NCBI GenBank assembly: GCA_023935145.1
Contig: CM043699.1
Span: 64,776,138 to 64,840,137 of the forward strand
DNA length: 64,000 nt
Direction of reading: 5' to 3'
Source of the DNA: Bretschneidera sinensis
Lineage: Eukaryota; Streptophyta; Magnoliopsida; Brassicales; Akaniaceae
Shown here: positions 1-11,900 of the stretch, in pieces
How the letters are laid out: the number at the start of each line of letters is the position of its first letter
Numbering within the stretch: the first letter of the stretch is position 1
Position numbers and translations under genes: made by a program
Notes under the pieces: model-generated
Database searches by the model: none
What the model saw: only the letters and a program-made list of their open reading frames with translations
What the model was told of the DNA's origin: nothing

Positions 1-4
1 CTGT

Positions 5-691
5 CTAGTACGCCCAAAGTGCATCCGATAGGTGCAAAGACCAATCTTTGTGATTGGGATTTACCGTTTTCTCACGTATTCGCTTAATTTCCCTATTTGC
101 TAGTTTCGCTTGGCCATTGGTTTGTGGATAATAAGCTGTAGAAACCTTATGGGTGACTCCATACCTGCGCATTAAAGCCTCAAAAGAACGGTTACAAAAA
201 TGTGACCCTTGATCACTAATTATAACACGTGGAGTACCGTACCTAGATAAAATATGATCTTTTAGAAATTTAACAACAACTGTATTATCATTAGTGTGGC
301 AATGTATTGCTTCAACCCATTTAGAAACATAATCAATGGAAAGCAAAATGTAAAGATACCCAAAAGAAGGTGGGAATGGTCTCATAAAATCGATCCCCCA
401 ACAATCAAAGATTTCCACCACTAAGATCGAGTTGAGTGGCATCATATGACAGCGGCACAATGAACCTAACCTTTGACATCTTTCACATGATCAATAAAAC
501 TCATTAGCATCCTTGAATAAAGTAGGCCAATAAAAACCACATTACAAAATTTTTGCAGCTGTCTTTTTAATAGAAAAGTGGCCACCACAAGTATATGTAT
601 GACAAAAGGTTAACACACTATCAACTTCTATATCTAGAATGTATCTTCTTATTATTTGATTGGGGCAATATTTAAAAAGATACAGATCATT
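5..691 (-). pseudogene. Athila integrase (element A), broken, C-terminal end off window
   Basis: This is the zinc-binding and catalytic core of a retroviral-type integrase, which would insert element cDNA into the chromosome. Positions 461-691 read through several stops but still give HTYTCGGHF and CERCQRLG, the HHCC zinc region. The open part, 5-460, holds the core: first catalytic Asp in WGIDFMRPFP and second in IISDQGSHF. The expected third acidic residue, in the GQAE context, reads GQAK here, so the catalytic Glu appears to be Lys and the enzyme should be inactive even without the stops. The frame continues past the window edge. Confidence 0.85.
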
Positions 692-3157
692 CTAATAAAA
701 ATTCTTTACCTCAACCAAAAACTTACGCTTATCTTGTGCACTCCACGTAGATGGAAGTTGACGGGAAACCAAGTAGTTTGCAATGTCAGCATACCATGGT
801 GTGTGACCAAGGACAAAAAATAAGTTTTCATCCAGAAAAGCTTCCCGAATGGGCAAAATGTCAGCATCATTATTAAATTTTAAGCGAGATAGATGGTCCA
901 CTACAATATTTTCTACACCCTTCTTGTCTTTGATAGTCAAGTCAAATTCCTGCAAAAGCAAAATCCAACGTATCAAACGGGCCTTAGCATCCGTTTTTGA
1001 AAAAATAAATTTAAGAACGAAATGATCTGTGAATATAGTGATAGGTGAACCAATTAAGTAAGAGTGAAATTTATCCAATGCAAATACTACTGCTAGTAAT
1101 TCTTTCTCGGTTGTGGTGGACATCTTTTGAGAATGATTCAAGGTTCTACTAGCATAATAAACAACAAATGGTTTTCCCTCCCTTCTTTGTCCTAAAACAG
1201 CCCCTACAGCATAGTCACTAGCATCACACATAATCTCAAAAGGCAAGGTAAAATCTGGTGATTGCACAATAGGGGCGGTTGTAAGCTTAGAGATAAGTGT
1301 CCTAAAGGCTTGCTCACATTCGAGGCTCCTCTTAAACTCAGTATCCTTCGTTAAAAGGTTACATAAGGGTCTAAAGATAGCACTTAAATTTTGAATAAAC
1401 CTTCTATAAAACCCAGCATGCCCTAAGAGAGACCTAACATCTTTAATATTCTTAGGAGTGGGCAGTTTAGAGATTAATTCGATTTTTGATTTATCCACTT
1501 TTATCCCTTTTCCAGACACGATATGGCCCAAGACTATTCCAGAAAACACCATAAAATGACACTTCTCCCAATTAAGCACAAGTCCCTTCTATTCACACCT
1601 GCACAAAAAAAATTTCAAATTAGATAAACATGAATAAAAATAAGTTCCAAACACGGTTAAATCATCCATATACACTTCCGCACATTTTTCAACCATGTCA
1701 CTAAAAATACTCATCATGCATCTTTGAAAAGTAGCTGGTGCATTACACAAACCAAAGGGTATTCTTCGAAAAGCAAAAGGACCAAAAGGACAAGTAAAGG
1801 TGGTCTTCTCTTGATCCTCTAAGGAAATTCCTATTTGGTTGTATCCCGAATACCCATCTAAAAAACAATAGAAAGGATGACTAGCCACCTGTTCTAAAAT
1901 TTGGTCTATGAATGGAACAGGAAAATGGTCTTTCCGAGTAGACAAATTAAGTTTCCTATAATCTATGCACATACACCACCCAGTCACTACCTTAGTTGGT
2001 ACTAACACCCCCTTTTCATTTTCTACCCCGGTTACCCAGGCTTTCTTAAGAACTACTTGGGTTGGACTAATCCACTTACTATCCAATATTGGATATGTAA
2101 TTCCTGCATCCAACAGTTTTAAGACTTCTTTCTTAACTACCTCTTTCATAGTTAGATTTAGCCTTCTTTGTGGGTCTCTACGAGGGTTAGCTCCTTCTTC
2201 TAGATAAATCCTATGGGAACAAATTAAGGGGCTAACACCTTTTATGTCGGCCATGGCCCAACCTAGTGTAGATTTATGTTCTCTTAACAAATTCAACAAT
2301 TGATCACATTGCACAGCACTAAGTTCGGAGGAAATAATAATCGAAAATGTATCACCCGGGCCTAAAAAAATATGTTTGAGTCCTTTGGGCAGCTGAGCTA
2401 AATTAAGTGTTGGTGTTTCCTTGGAAGAGGGTTTGGGTGTCTCCCTTTCTTTAGGCAACTCCTCAAAGTATGGTTGCCATGATTTCTTAATAAATCTCTG
2501 TGACTTATCAAAAACATCAACAACATCATTAACATGGGGATAAATGGAAGAATCATCAAAATCGAAATTATTAAGAAGGAATTCCAAAGAGTTAGAATTA
2601 TCTTTAATGTACTCATCCTCTAAAATAAGCTCATCAATCATGTAAGTGTCGAAACACTCATCCTCTTCATGTGGATACCTTGAGACTCGAAAAACATTCA
2701 CCTCTAGAGTCATATTTCCAAATGATAATCCCATTAGGCCATTCCTACAATTAATGAGGGCATTAGCAGTGGCAAGGAATGGTCTTCCAAGTATTAAAGG
2801 AAATTTTGACTCCGTATTCACAATAGAAATGGTATCTAACACCAAAAAGTCAACGGGATAAAAGAATTTATCAATTTGCAATAAAACATCTTCCACAATA
2901 CCTCTTGGTTTTCTTACCGATCGATCCGCTAGTTGAAGTACCATGGAGGTCAGTTTGATCTCACCTAAATGGAGTTGCAAGTAAATGGAGTATGGCATGA
3001 GGTTCACACTAGCCCCCAAATCTAGCAATGCTTGACCACAAGATTTGTTTCCAATTTGGCAAGCCACCGTTGGACAGCCCAAATCTTTATACTTAGGTAG
3101 TGTCTTGCTATCAATTACTGCACCTGCTTGCTCCGTTAAGAATGTCGTCTTCTTCAC
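692..3157 (-). pseudogene. Athila protease, reverse transcriptase and RNase H (element A pol)
   Basis: One reading frame runs from 3157 to 692 with a single in-frame stop at 1589-1591. The aspartic protease comes first, with LLDLGASVNLMP and then LILGRPFLATANALI. The reverse transcriptase follows, with the WCMCIDYRKLN substrate-binding region and the catalytic box VYMDDLTVFG just before the stop. After the stop the frame resumes with VLNWEKCHFMV, the RT thumb and RNase H; the first RNase H Asp is in IMCDASDYAVGAVLG. The stop (TAG after RCE) looks like one nonsense change in an otherwise long frame. The linker to integrase begins at 692 with another stop. This is the best preserved pol in the window. 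Confidence 0.9.
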
Positions 3158-3558
3158 ATTATGCCTTCTCTTGAGTGTGCATAGATCCTTAATGACTTTA
3201 GTATAGTTGGGAACCTGTTTTATGACATGAAGAAGAGGAAGGTTAATTTTAACATGCTGAAGTTGTTCAAGAATCTCACCTTTTAATGCTAAATTTCTCT
3301 CCTTAGGTTTAAGAAGTGCTTAAGGGAACAACACCAGTTAAAAATCACTATTGGCATCTTGTTCCTTGAGGGCTTCATCCTTGTTGCTCACAGTGTTAGG
3401 AATCAAGTTTGATGGTAGAGTGGGTCCATCAATTTTCTTACTGTTGCGAGTAATCATGGCATTAACCTCTTTAACATTTGATTGTTAGGATTGGAGGTTT
3501 ATGCCATATGTTGTCCCCTTGGATTAGGTTGTGGCTACGAAGGAAAATGACCTTGCTC
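3158..3558 (-). other. Element A gag-to-protease spacer
   Basis: These 400 bases lie between the gag and protease frames of element A. No frame longer than about 60 codons is open and stops occur in all minus-strand frames. It is probably the decayed C-terminal part of Gag and the N-terminal extension of the protease. I see no separate gene or regulatory site. Confidence 0.5.
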
Positions 3559-4931
3559 TTAAATCGTCAAGAAACTAGTCAACTTGGTGAGTTGGCTCTT
3601 TATCACCTTTTGTTCTTCTTTGATCCCATGTTGCTTCTCTAGCAACCGTTGATTTATCTTGCCTTGCTCTTCCACACTCTTGGCATGTACCTGCATAAAT
3701 GACTTAAAAACATCTTCCAAAGGTAAAGATTGTTGTGGTGCATTAGATAAAGTTGCTTCCGGTTTCCATTGGGTACTAGAGTGGGCAGGAGGTTGTAAAT
3801 CGGATCTCCAACTAAAATTAGGGTGATTCTTCCAACCAGGATTGTAAGTGTTAGAGCCAGGTGAGTATGGTTTCCTAAAGGGTATACCTAAAGCATTACA
3901 CTTTCCCTTCATCTTAAAATAGGCTGGACAATCCTTAGGTACATGATCTACACCATTACACATAAAACAATGTTCATGGGACTTTACTTTAGCAACCAGT
4001 TTGGGGGCTCTAGCATCCTTGGTTTTTAAAACTTCAATTTCCTTAGTTAGGATCTCTAAATGGGCTTTAAGGCTATCATCTTTCTTAAGTTGATAAATTC
4101 CAGCGGTTTGATTTCTCCTAGTACTTTCCATGGCATTCGGTCTTATCCAAGTGTGGGTTTTTTTCGATAGGTCATCTAGAAAATCTATTGCTTGGTCACG
4201 ATCTTTCTGAAGAAAATCTTCATTACACATCATTTCTATGAATTGCCTTTCCCTACTTAGAAGTCCATCATAGAAATAGCTAACTACCCGCCAACTCTCA
4301 TATCCATGGTGTGGACAAGAATTCAAAAGGTCTTTGAAACATTCTCAAACTTGATATAAGGTTTCACTCTCCTTTTGTACAAAGTTTGAGATTGTCTCTT
4401 GAGGTTATTGGTCTTATGGGTTGGGAAATGCTTTTGGAAGAAGCCTAGAGTCATCTCATCCGAACTACCTATAGACCTAAGCCTTAACGAGTACAGCCAA
4501 ACCTTGGCCTTTTCCTTAAGTGAAAAAGGGAAAAACCTAAGTTTGACGGTGTCTACCATATTAGCCCTACTTTGAAAGGTTGCTACTACTTCCTCAAATT
4601 CCCTAATATGGACATAGGGGCTCTCATTCTCAAACCCATGGAAGGTTGGTAGCAATCAAATCATGCCCAACTTAAACTCAGGTTGTTGGTCATTAGGGGG
4701 GAACATTATACAAGATGGTGTGGTCGTTCGGCTAGGATGTAAGTAGTCCTTAAGTGTCCTAGCAACATTCTCATTGTGATTGTCGGCCATGTTAACAAAA
4801 TCCTCTAAATTCTCTTTTGGGTGTGCACTATGGTTTGATCTAGGCGAGGTTTCACTAACGGACGTGGAAGGAGAGGGTAACTCTATTTTGGGTCTTTTAA
4901 TGAATCTACCTCGTGCATCTCTCAGTCTACG
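3559..4931 (-). pseudogene. Athila gag (element A), one stop and one frameshift
   Basis: Capsid/nucleocapsid gene of element A. The N-terminal part can be read from about 4931 (RLRDARGRFIKRPK) through an ATG at 4790 (MADNHNENVARTLKDYL) to a TGA at about 4655. The frame continues with LPTFHGFENESPYVHIREFE, then the capsid motif LRFFPFSLKEKAKVWLYSL and FPTHKTNNLKRQ. Near 4326 the frame shifts and resumes with SCPHHGYESWRVVSYFYDGL, the usual continuation in Athila Gags. A CCHC-like knuckle, CFMCNGVDHVPKDC, follows. The very C-terminus predicts a glutamate- and lysine-rich coiled coil. Gag would form the cytoplasmic particle in which reverse transcription occurs. Confidence 0.85.
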
Positions 4932-5060
4932 AATACACCAAAGGAATTAGAGGGCAAATGAATAAAACAGAAAAAAAAAATAGAAAATCAAAACAAAGAG
5001 CAAAGAACAATATTACTGTCTTGTCTCAAAGTTAACAATCTTCCTTGTACTTAAGCGTGT

Positions 5061-5079
5061 CTCCCTGGCAACAGCACCA
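5061..5079 (-). promoter_or_regulatory. Primer binding site of element A, tRNA-Asp type
   Basis: The plus strand reads CTCCCTGGCAACAGCACCA, which resembles the 3' end of plant tRNA-Asp (TCCCCGGCAACGGCGCCA). Three of 18 positions differ, and all three are CpG-to-TpG or CpA transitions. The site is five bases from the LTR end, as in element B. tRNA-Asp priming is known for Athila elements. Confidence 0.8.
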
Positions 5080-5084
5080 AAAGT

Positions 5085-6381
5085 TGATTACGCTCAAACT
5101 AACACCCGATTATTATATATAGCTAAGGTGTTGATCCCATAAGTTAAAGCGAACTACAAGAGGAAGTGTAAACTTTAACACGAAACGATGAAATTCAAAT
5201 GAGTGAATCTTTGTTTTACGAATGAAACTTTATGAGAGAGTTGTGAAAATATGATGAAGAAATAACAAGGTTCCAGGAATCCTTCCTAAGTTCGTTGCCT
5301 TATTCTTATCTAGATTCAATTGTTTTATCTCAATTGCTAGTTTCACAACCCAAACAAGCAATTGGTAAATATTCAATCAAAGCACATAAACACTCTAATG
5401 TAATTGCTACAAATTACTCTTTAATTTCGATTCAAGCACACATGACCTATCTTATAGATTATCAAGAAATGACAATATATTTTAATAACAATACCGCAGT
5501 AATGGACAAACCTATAAGATGAATCTACCGAAATCAATCACATCTAACAACTTGACATAAGAACAGCTTGACTAGACTTATATGGAGGAGAAGGATACAA
5601 TCACCGAATTAAGACTAATCCTCTCATTCTTACTTAATCAAAGATTAAATCATAAACAATGTTTAACAATGAATCCATACAACTGAATCAAGAATAGAAA
5701 TAAGAACAACTACACCGAGGAATTCATCCTTTTGCCTTGCTTTGAGATTAGTTGGACATTAGGCTCATGCTTGATCACCTAAAATGGAGAAGAATATGGT
5801 AGCTCTCCTAATTCCAGCCTCCTTTTCAGCAAAACCTAAGTGTTCTATTAATACCCCAAAAGGTTCAAGGTTATTTTTGGGTCAAGAAATGTCAATAAAG
5901 CCCTAATAAAGTCGTGAAATAGAAACAGGGGATCGTGCTCACGCCGCGGCTCAGCCTTTCCTTACTGCAGCATGGCCCTGGATCCTGGCTTTCTAAAGGT
6001 TTTGGAGGCCGAGGCACACACTGGTCTGGGCCATGGCACATTGCTTGATTCCAACCTCTAGCTTAGAAGCTAATGGTTCTGATGGTCGTGGCTCAAACCT
6101 TGGCTCGCCGCAACATAGAACCTTAGAAATGGGTTTCTCTTCATTTTGTCCTTCCAAAACCATTCCTTCACTACGATATGCATAGAATCTTCGTGCTTTA
6201 AGTAACATTAGCTTTTCTATCTCTTTTAAACCCAAAATACCTGAAAAAATATCGAAATAAATCAATGAACCAAGAATGACACTTTAGAATTATTAAGGCA
6301 TAAATGTGTAATTTAGTCCTAAATCAACCCTAAAATGCTAGCAAATAAATACTATTAAGATGCATTTTATGACTCTCATCA
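5085..6381 (-). repeat. 5' LTR of element A (about 1297 bp)
   Basis: On the minus strand it begins TGATGAGAGTCATAAAATGC at 6381 and ends with CA at 5085, five bases before the primer site. The U3 part at 5930-6120 carries several GC-rich GGCCGNGGCNCA-like words, including GCCGCGGCTCA at 5943-5953. A weak TATA-like word is near 5850 on the minus strand. The sequence just outside, from 6382, is the interrupted gag of element B. Confidence 0.8.
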
Positions 6382-6975
6382 TAGTTGCAATGGGTAATGA
6401 TGGTGGGGACACTAGATTAGAAGCATCTTGAACCTATCCCATGCTTCATGGTAGGGTTCTCCCTCCATTTGTGAGAACGTGGCAATCTTGATTCTTAACT
6501 CAGTGGTCTTCTGATGGGAGTAGAATTTGTTCATGAACCGATTGTAGACCGCTTCCAATGTAGTCAAAGAACCGATTGGAAGAGTCATCAACCACACTTT
6601 TGCTCTATCTTTTAATGTGTAGAGGAAGCAGTTCATCCTGAGTTGATCCTCATTCAGCCTCTGTAGAGGAAAAGTCTGCACTGTTGCATAGAAATCCCTT
6701 ATAAAGGTTAATGGGTCTTCATTTGGGATTCCATAGAATGAAGGGAGCATGCTAAAGTGGATATTTTTTATCTCATAATTCCGTGCAGCTTCCCCCAATT
6801 GGATGCAACATGTCGAAGTGCCAATGATCGGCCTTGTATACTCCTTCATTATAATTTGTCTTTCAGCTCCTTCCGTTCTTTCAGGCTCCTCTTTTTCTAT
6901 TCTCTCAACCTTTTCTTCTTCTTCAATAGGCTGTAACGTCTCCTTTAGCCTATGGATGTTGTCTATTGCTGGCAC
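6382..6975 (-). pseudogene. Athila-like gag (element B), cut by element A
   Basis: The open frame at 6975-6412 starts MPAIDNIHRLKETLQPIEEE, has an acidic N-terminus, and then the capsid motifs MLPSFYGIPNEDPLTFIRDF, FLYTLKDRAKVWLMTLPIGS and GEPYHEAWDRFKMLL. A TAG stop follows, but the frame continues as CPHHHYPLQ, the expected next Gag residues, up to 6382 where the LTR of A begins. So the coding sequence was interrupted by the insertion, not only by the stop. The zinc knuckle and C-terminus are missing from the window. Confidence 0.85.
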
Positions 6976-7182
6976 TAGGTTTCTCCCTTGGGATCTTCTA
7001 CCGTGCGTGTACTTGAAGAAAACAAAAGAAAAATTAAGCTACAAGGAATCAAGAGAGCGAAAATCAACAAGCAAATAAAGAAAATTTGACGAAATAAAAG
7101 AAATAAAAATTACACCTAAAAGAGAGAAATAAAAAAAATAAAAATAAAAACAAAGAAAATAACTAAAGAATTAAATGCCAAT
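6976..7182 (-). other. Untranslated leader of element B
   Basis: About 200 bases between gag and the primer site. The stretch 7070-7160 is almost pure A/G on the plus strand (poly-purine, A-rich). No coding frame or other motif is visible. Confidence 0.5.
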
Positions 7183-7200
7183 TCCTCGGAAATGGCGCTA
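7183..7200 (-). promoter_or_regulatory. Primer binding site of element B, tRNA-Asp type
   Basis: Plus-strand TCCTCGGAAATGGCGCTA matches the tRNA-Asp 3' end at 14 of 18 positions. Five bases (AAAAC, then T) separate it from the LTR end, the same spacing as in element A, which supports the assignment. Confidence 0.65.
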
Positions 7201-7206
7201 AAAACT

Positions 7207-8741
7207 TGGTGTGCAAATTTTAAATGCTCGCAAGTGCACAAATCATAAATAGTATTGCGATGAGTTTACTCTCGAGGTCGATCTTGCAAGGAATTGCAGT
7301 GGTTTAAATCCTAAATTGCTTTCTTAAAATTACTAAAACAAACTCTGAAATTAAATCCTAAACACTCTAATTAAAAGATTGGTGAAGAGAAAATTGAAAT
7401 AAAAATAATTAAACAAAAGAAATTATGAAGAGATGAGTATAATCAATGAGAACTATTGGGAGTTTAGCTTATTATCCAATCATGAATTGGAACATTTGGT
7501 GAATATAAAGAATTAATCAACATCCAAGATTATTGATATTTTCGCTAAGACTAGAGAATGCCATTTACCATGTTTATTCTCAATTTATAACTAATTAATT
7601 AAATCCCATGGATCATCTTCATCAATTAATTAGTTAAATTAAGTATAAGAAAAACGCAACCACCTAAATCACAATTTGATTTGAATCCTGATTTAAATTC
7701 CTATTCAAGAAAGCTTAATTAGGTCTAGATGATTTATCCTCAACCTAATCACGAATATTAACCTTGACTATCAATAATAGATGGCCAATCCACAAGCAAT
7801 AATTAAAGGTATGAAGGATATTGAATAAGAAATAATCTGAAAAATTTCATAAAACTAAATCCACCAAAATATCCAAAACAATAAAGGTAGCTAAGCCAAA
7901 CGCCCAACAATGCGTTCAACCGCTCATGTTTAAATCCTAATCACAGAATTCAAATACTAGGGTTACAAGCATATTGAAGGATAAAAGGAGTAAAGATAGA
8001 ATTTCTTCCTGAATTACAAGATGAATCCTCAAAGTCTTGAAGATTGATCGTCGTCTTCAATCTCTTGATGAGACATCTTGATGAAAGAAACCTTCTCCTT
8101 CTTCAATCTCCCAAAACTCCTCTTGATAATATCTCTCTATGAACTACCATCATCTCCCCTTCTCTATCTTTAAAATTCCTATATATAGATGTATGGAGAC
8201 AACTTTGTAGACAAAAAAGTCGCCTTAGGGTTTCTATTCAGGCCGTGTGCTTCTACTGCTGTCTAGGCCCGATTCTGCTGCTATCCAGGCCGTGTGTTTA
8301 CTATTGTCCAGGCCAAGTTTTTGCTGTCCAGAACTGGTCTGGTTTTTCTATTTTCCAGCCCATGCAAATCCTAAAAAAATCAGAATTTAATAGCTCCTTC
8401 ACTTCTACCACGCTGAAATCACGCACAACCTGACATTTGTTTCCTAAAACTGCCATAACTTTATCTAGAAAAATCATATTTATGAGTCATAAAACTCTTC
8501 AGAAAACAGTCATCCGGATCTTTCTAAACATATATTGCTCATCTCCTGGTTCTTCCTGACTCAATATAGTTTAATTCACAAAAATGACTCATCTATACGG
8601 GCAATTATGACAATTTAGTGAAACTCCTTTTCAAGTGCTTGTGAAACTGTAAAACAATTCAAACTAACAAATTCCTAAGCTAAACATATAAATAAATACT
8701 TAAAAAATATACAAAATACTGGGACAAATATTCATTCATCA
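7207..8741 (-). repeat. 5' LTR of element B (about 1535 bp)
   Basis: On the minus strand the LTR starts TGATGAATGAATATTTGTCC at 8741 and ends CACACCA at 7207. A clear minus-strand TATA box, CTATATATAGG, is at about 8177-8187. Just upstream of it in transcript sense (8235-8340) is a repeated CCAGGCCGTGTG-type word. The part near the primer site contains CTCGCAAGTGCACAAATC, a word common in plant gypsy LTRs. Confidence 0.8.
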
Positions 8742-8830
8742 CATGCGATTAGTTTGAAGATAAGAACCACTAAGCATGATTACACTAGATCCCTTATCAC
8801 ATAGAGATTCAAATTGATTTTACTTCCGTA

Positions 8831-8841
8831 CCTATAAAATA
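8831..8841 (+). promoter_or_regulatory. TATA-like box upstream of the antisense PMD ORF
   Basis: CCTATAAAATA is followed by a pyrimidine-rich stretch, 8843-8890, typical of a plant 5' untranslated region, and by the ATG of the PMD frame at 8964. A promoter here would transcribe the ORF against the direction of the Tat element. This is a pattern-based inference only. Confidence 0.45.
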
Positions 8842-8963
8842 CCTTATTCCCTCTTCTTATTTCCTTCAAACATTCTTTTTGCAATCCTTAACGTTCTTGA
8901 ATTCATTTAACACCTTAAATCTTTTATTTTATCTCTCTTTTCCCAAATTACTTTAATCTTTTA

Positions 8964-11900
8964 ATGGTTTTAAAAAGAAATATTATTCATAATGATGATG
9001 TCTGAATTCAACAATCCCCTTGTTGTGTTGTTGTCCTTTCGCCTGGTAAGGGGAAGGGGGTTGTAACTGATGAAGCTCCTAAGAAAGAGTTTAATGCTGG
9101 GTTTCCCACTCATGCAAAAGACCTCTTTCAATCTTCTTAAAACCTAGGTCAGTTGTCTAAAGGTCCAGATAATCCTATCTCTATGGACTTTCCTATTATT
9201 GGATGGTTCATTCCCACTAAGAGTCTTCCTTCCTCTATGGGTTTTATTGTGGCTGAACTTTTTTTATTTGGTGAAGCACCAATAGCTTTGAGGATTTTGT
9301 ATCCATAAAATCTCTTTGATTGCCCTCTATTTCAGAAAGGACCCCATGCTTTGTCATGGACATCCTGGTGCATTGAAACTCCAAACATCTCTTGGTACTA
9401 TGTTAACGATAGATGGCATGCTTAGGTAGAAAGAGTTATTGATCATTGTACTCAAGAACTAGGAGATGTGTGTATGTTCGAGGTGGTTCAATCATTGACA
9501 CATAATATATCTTTGAACCATCCTCTGTTGAGCGCTCTACTGCTCTTTTGGTCATCAGTATCGAATACTTTCCACTTTTTAACAAGTAAACTTACTGACA
9601 CAATCAAGGACATATGGAAACTTACTTTCACCATCGAGGATGTATTTGAGCTTCTAAATATCTCATCAATAGATTCTGTTGTACATCCTCAAATGTCAAT
9701 AGGTGAGGTAGATTCAGTGTTTTCCTTAATAACTATATGGGTTGTGTAGGTGATCTTGTTTCTAAAGTAGAGTTGACTGTTTTTTTCTTATATATTATTT
9801 GCAAATACTTTGTGCATTTCCGCTAAATAGGTCACTAAGCAATTTTTAGTGATTGCAAATACACTAGCTTATGGCAAGATAGTTGGTTTGGTAATGTTTG
9901 TAGTTGCTAATTTTTATAAATGTTTATAGGATATATACATGAGGGGATTTCCTTCTTCTTTGGATGGCCCGTTGTGGCTTCTTTAGGTTTGGGCTTATGA
10001 TTACTTTCCAGCATTAGCTTTAATCACTCAAGCCAGCGGGGATGCTAATCAATTCTCCTACTATGCTGTAATTCAGAATTCTTTTGTAGGGAAACTTATG
10101 ATTCTCAACATCCCCAACTATAATTCGTGGATTGCCTCAAGGACTTGCTCAAGTTTTCCTTCGCAGACATCGAGTTCATGCCTTTTAGGAATAAGTTATA
10201 TGGTTCGAGGCTCTTCAAGACTCTAGACCCCTTAAATGAATACAATGGTAATTGGTCCCATTTTGTTTTGGCCGGCTTCTATCTCTCTAAGGATATGGTT
10301 ACTTTCTTCTTCGTCCCGCAAAAGAGAGTCTTAGAAACTTAATCCTCTGCTCAGGTAGCCAAGCAGTTTAGTATGGTTTAAATTATTCTTATGCCACCCT
10401 ATTATGTAAAATTTTCTTCTTGGAGTAGGAGGATTGCTTATACTAACCTAAGAGACATTGTATGTTCCAACAGTTGGGCTGAACGCTCCTTCAAGTGCTC
10501 TCACTTCATTCAGAATGGAGCTCAAACCACTTTTTACTCTTAGTGATGGGAAGTTTATGTCCCGCTATGCATGTCTGGATTGATTCAGTTGAGAATGGTT
10601 AATCTCTTCAACCATTTTTGTGTCTCTACATAAGAAGATACTAAAACTCTTATTTTAATGAATTTGTTATCTCTTAACTTATTTCATTTTGACATTTACA
10701 GAGCTTATGCTAAAAGATCTTTTGTTTAACCTTTTTCTGGACAAAAAAGCAAATCGTCTATATGGTTCGCCTCTCAAGTCAAAAACTATCTCTAACTCTA
10801 AAAATTTTAAGTCTGAAGAGAGAGATCAACCTCTAAAGCATCAATGATCACCTACAGCCCAGGCAGAAATAGACTTGGCCAAGAAAAGAAAAGAATGAGA
10901 AGAGAGAGAGACAGAGGAGAAGAGAAAACGAAAAGAGGGGGCTTGCATAGGAAATGAAAAAGATGATGAAAGAGTCTAAGAGGATGCTGAGACAATAGAG
11001 AGAAAGTAAAAAAGAAGAGTGAAGAAAAAATGGAGAAAGTTGAAGAGAAAAGAAAATTGAAAGAGGAAGAAGAAGAGAGAATAAGAGAGGTAGAAGAAAA
11101 AAGAAAGAAAAGCTCTTGAGCTCATGGAAGAGCTCTCCAACCATAGAGATGTGACCTTAGTTGTGGTTGAGGCATGTGGTGGTGATGAATTAATGGATGT
11201 AGACTTAGAGGGTGAGGCTATGGAGATAGCTACTAAGGGCTATGCTTCTAATAAAGTGGTGGTTCAAGCCATAGAGCCTGGTAGCACATCATTGATTGTT
11301 GAGCTTCCAGCACTCGAGGTATGATCATTGATCTTGACTCTTTTCAATTTTAGTATAATTATTTATTTTCATAACCTTATGGATTATTTTTATAAAGGCT
11401 CCTATTAAGGAAAAGGTTGATCCTGAAGAGACTGAAGGTACTCTCACTAGTCTCACTATAGAGGTACAAGCTGTCATCCACCCTGGTGGTAAAGGAACCA
11501 TGTTTCTCCCTTCAACTTTTGAGGAGGACTCAAAAGAAGATGAAGGGGAGAAAGCCTCTCCACTAGAGGCTAAGCTCAAGGCAATGCTTGATAGATTTCT
11601 CAACCTTCCTATGGCTGGTGTGTGAATCCAGGATGCTTCTCCTGAGGTTGCAAGACACTTGCTTCTACTCGAGAAGCTGGTGAATCAGGGCTGGAAATCC
11701 TTTTGTGGAGACACCAGAGCACAAGCATAGTTATGCCAGCTTGTGTCTTGGCTGTCGGAAAGGAAAACTCAACTTTCACAGCATCAACTCTGTTTAATCC
11801 ACCTTTTACACTAGGATTTTGATAGGTTGTTGTTGTTAACAAACAAGAGTCAAGCTAAGCAACAAAAATTGCAATAGAACTATCAGGAGTTCAAGCAGTC

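Larger units (their letters stand above)
1..6381 (-). mobile_element. Element A: Athila-lineage Ty3/gypsy retrotransposon, 3' end off window
   Basis: Reading on the minus strand from high to low coordinates the order is 5' LTR, tRNA-Asp-type primer site, gag, protease, reverse transcriptase, RNase H, integrase, then the window edge. The order protease-RT-RNase H-integrase defines Ty3/gypsy. The gag style, a DLGA protease site and the tRNA-Asp primer fit the Athila lineage. The element is inserted in the gag gene of element B, because the B frame resumes directly at 6382. All genes carry stops or frameshifts, so it is non-autonomous. The 3' LTR and left target duplication lie outside the window. 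Confidence 0.9.
6382..8741 (-). mobile_element. Element B: Athila-like Ty3/gypsy retrotransposon, interrupted by element A
   Basis: Minus-strand order is 5' LTR (8741-7207), tRNA-Asp-like primer site, leader, then the first two-thirds of gag, which is cut at 6382 by insertion of element A. The rest of B must lie beyond the left window edge, on the far side of A. B itself abuts element C at 8742. Lineage is inferred from the gag style and the tRNA-Asp primer. Confidence 0.8.
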
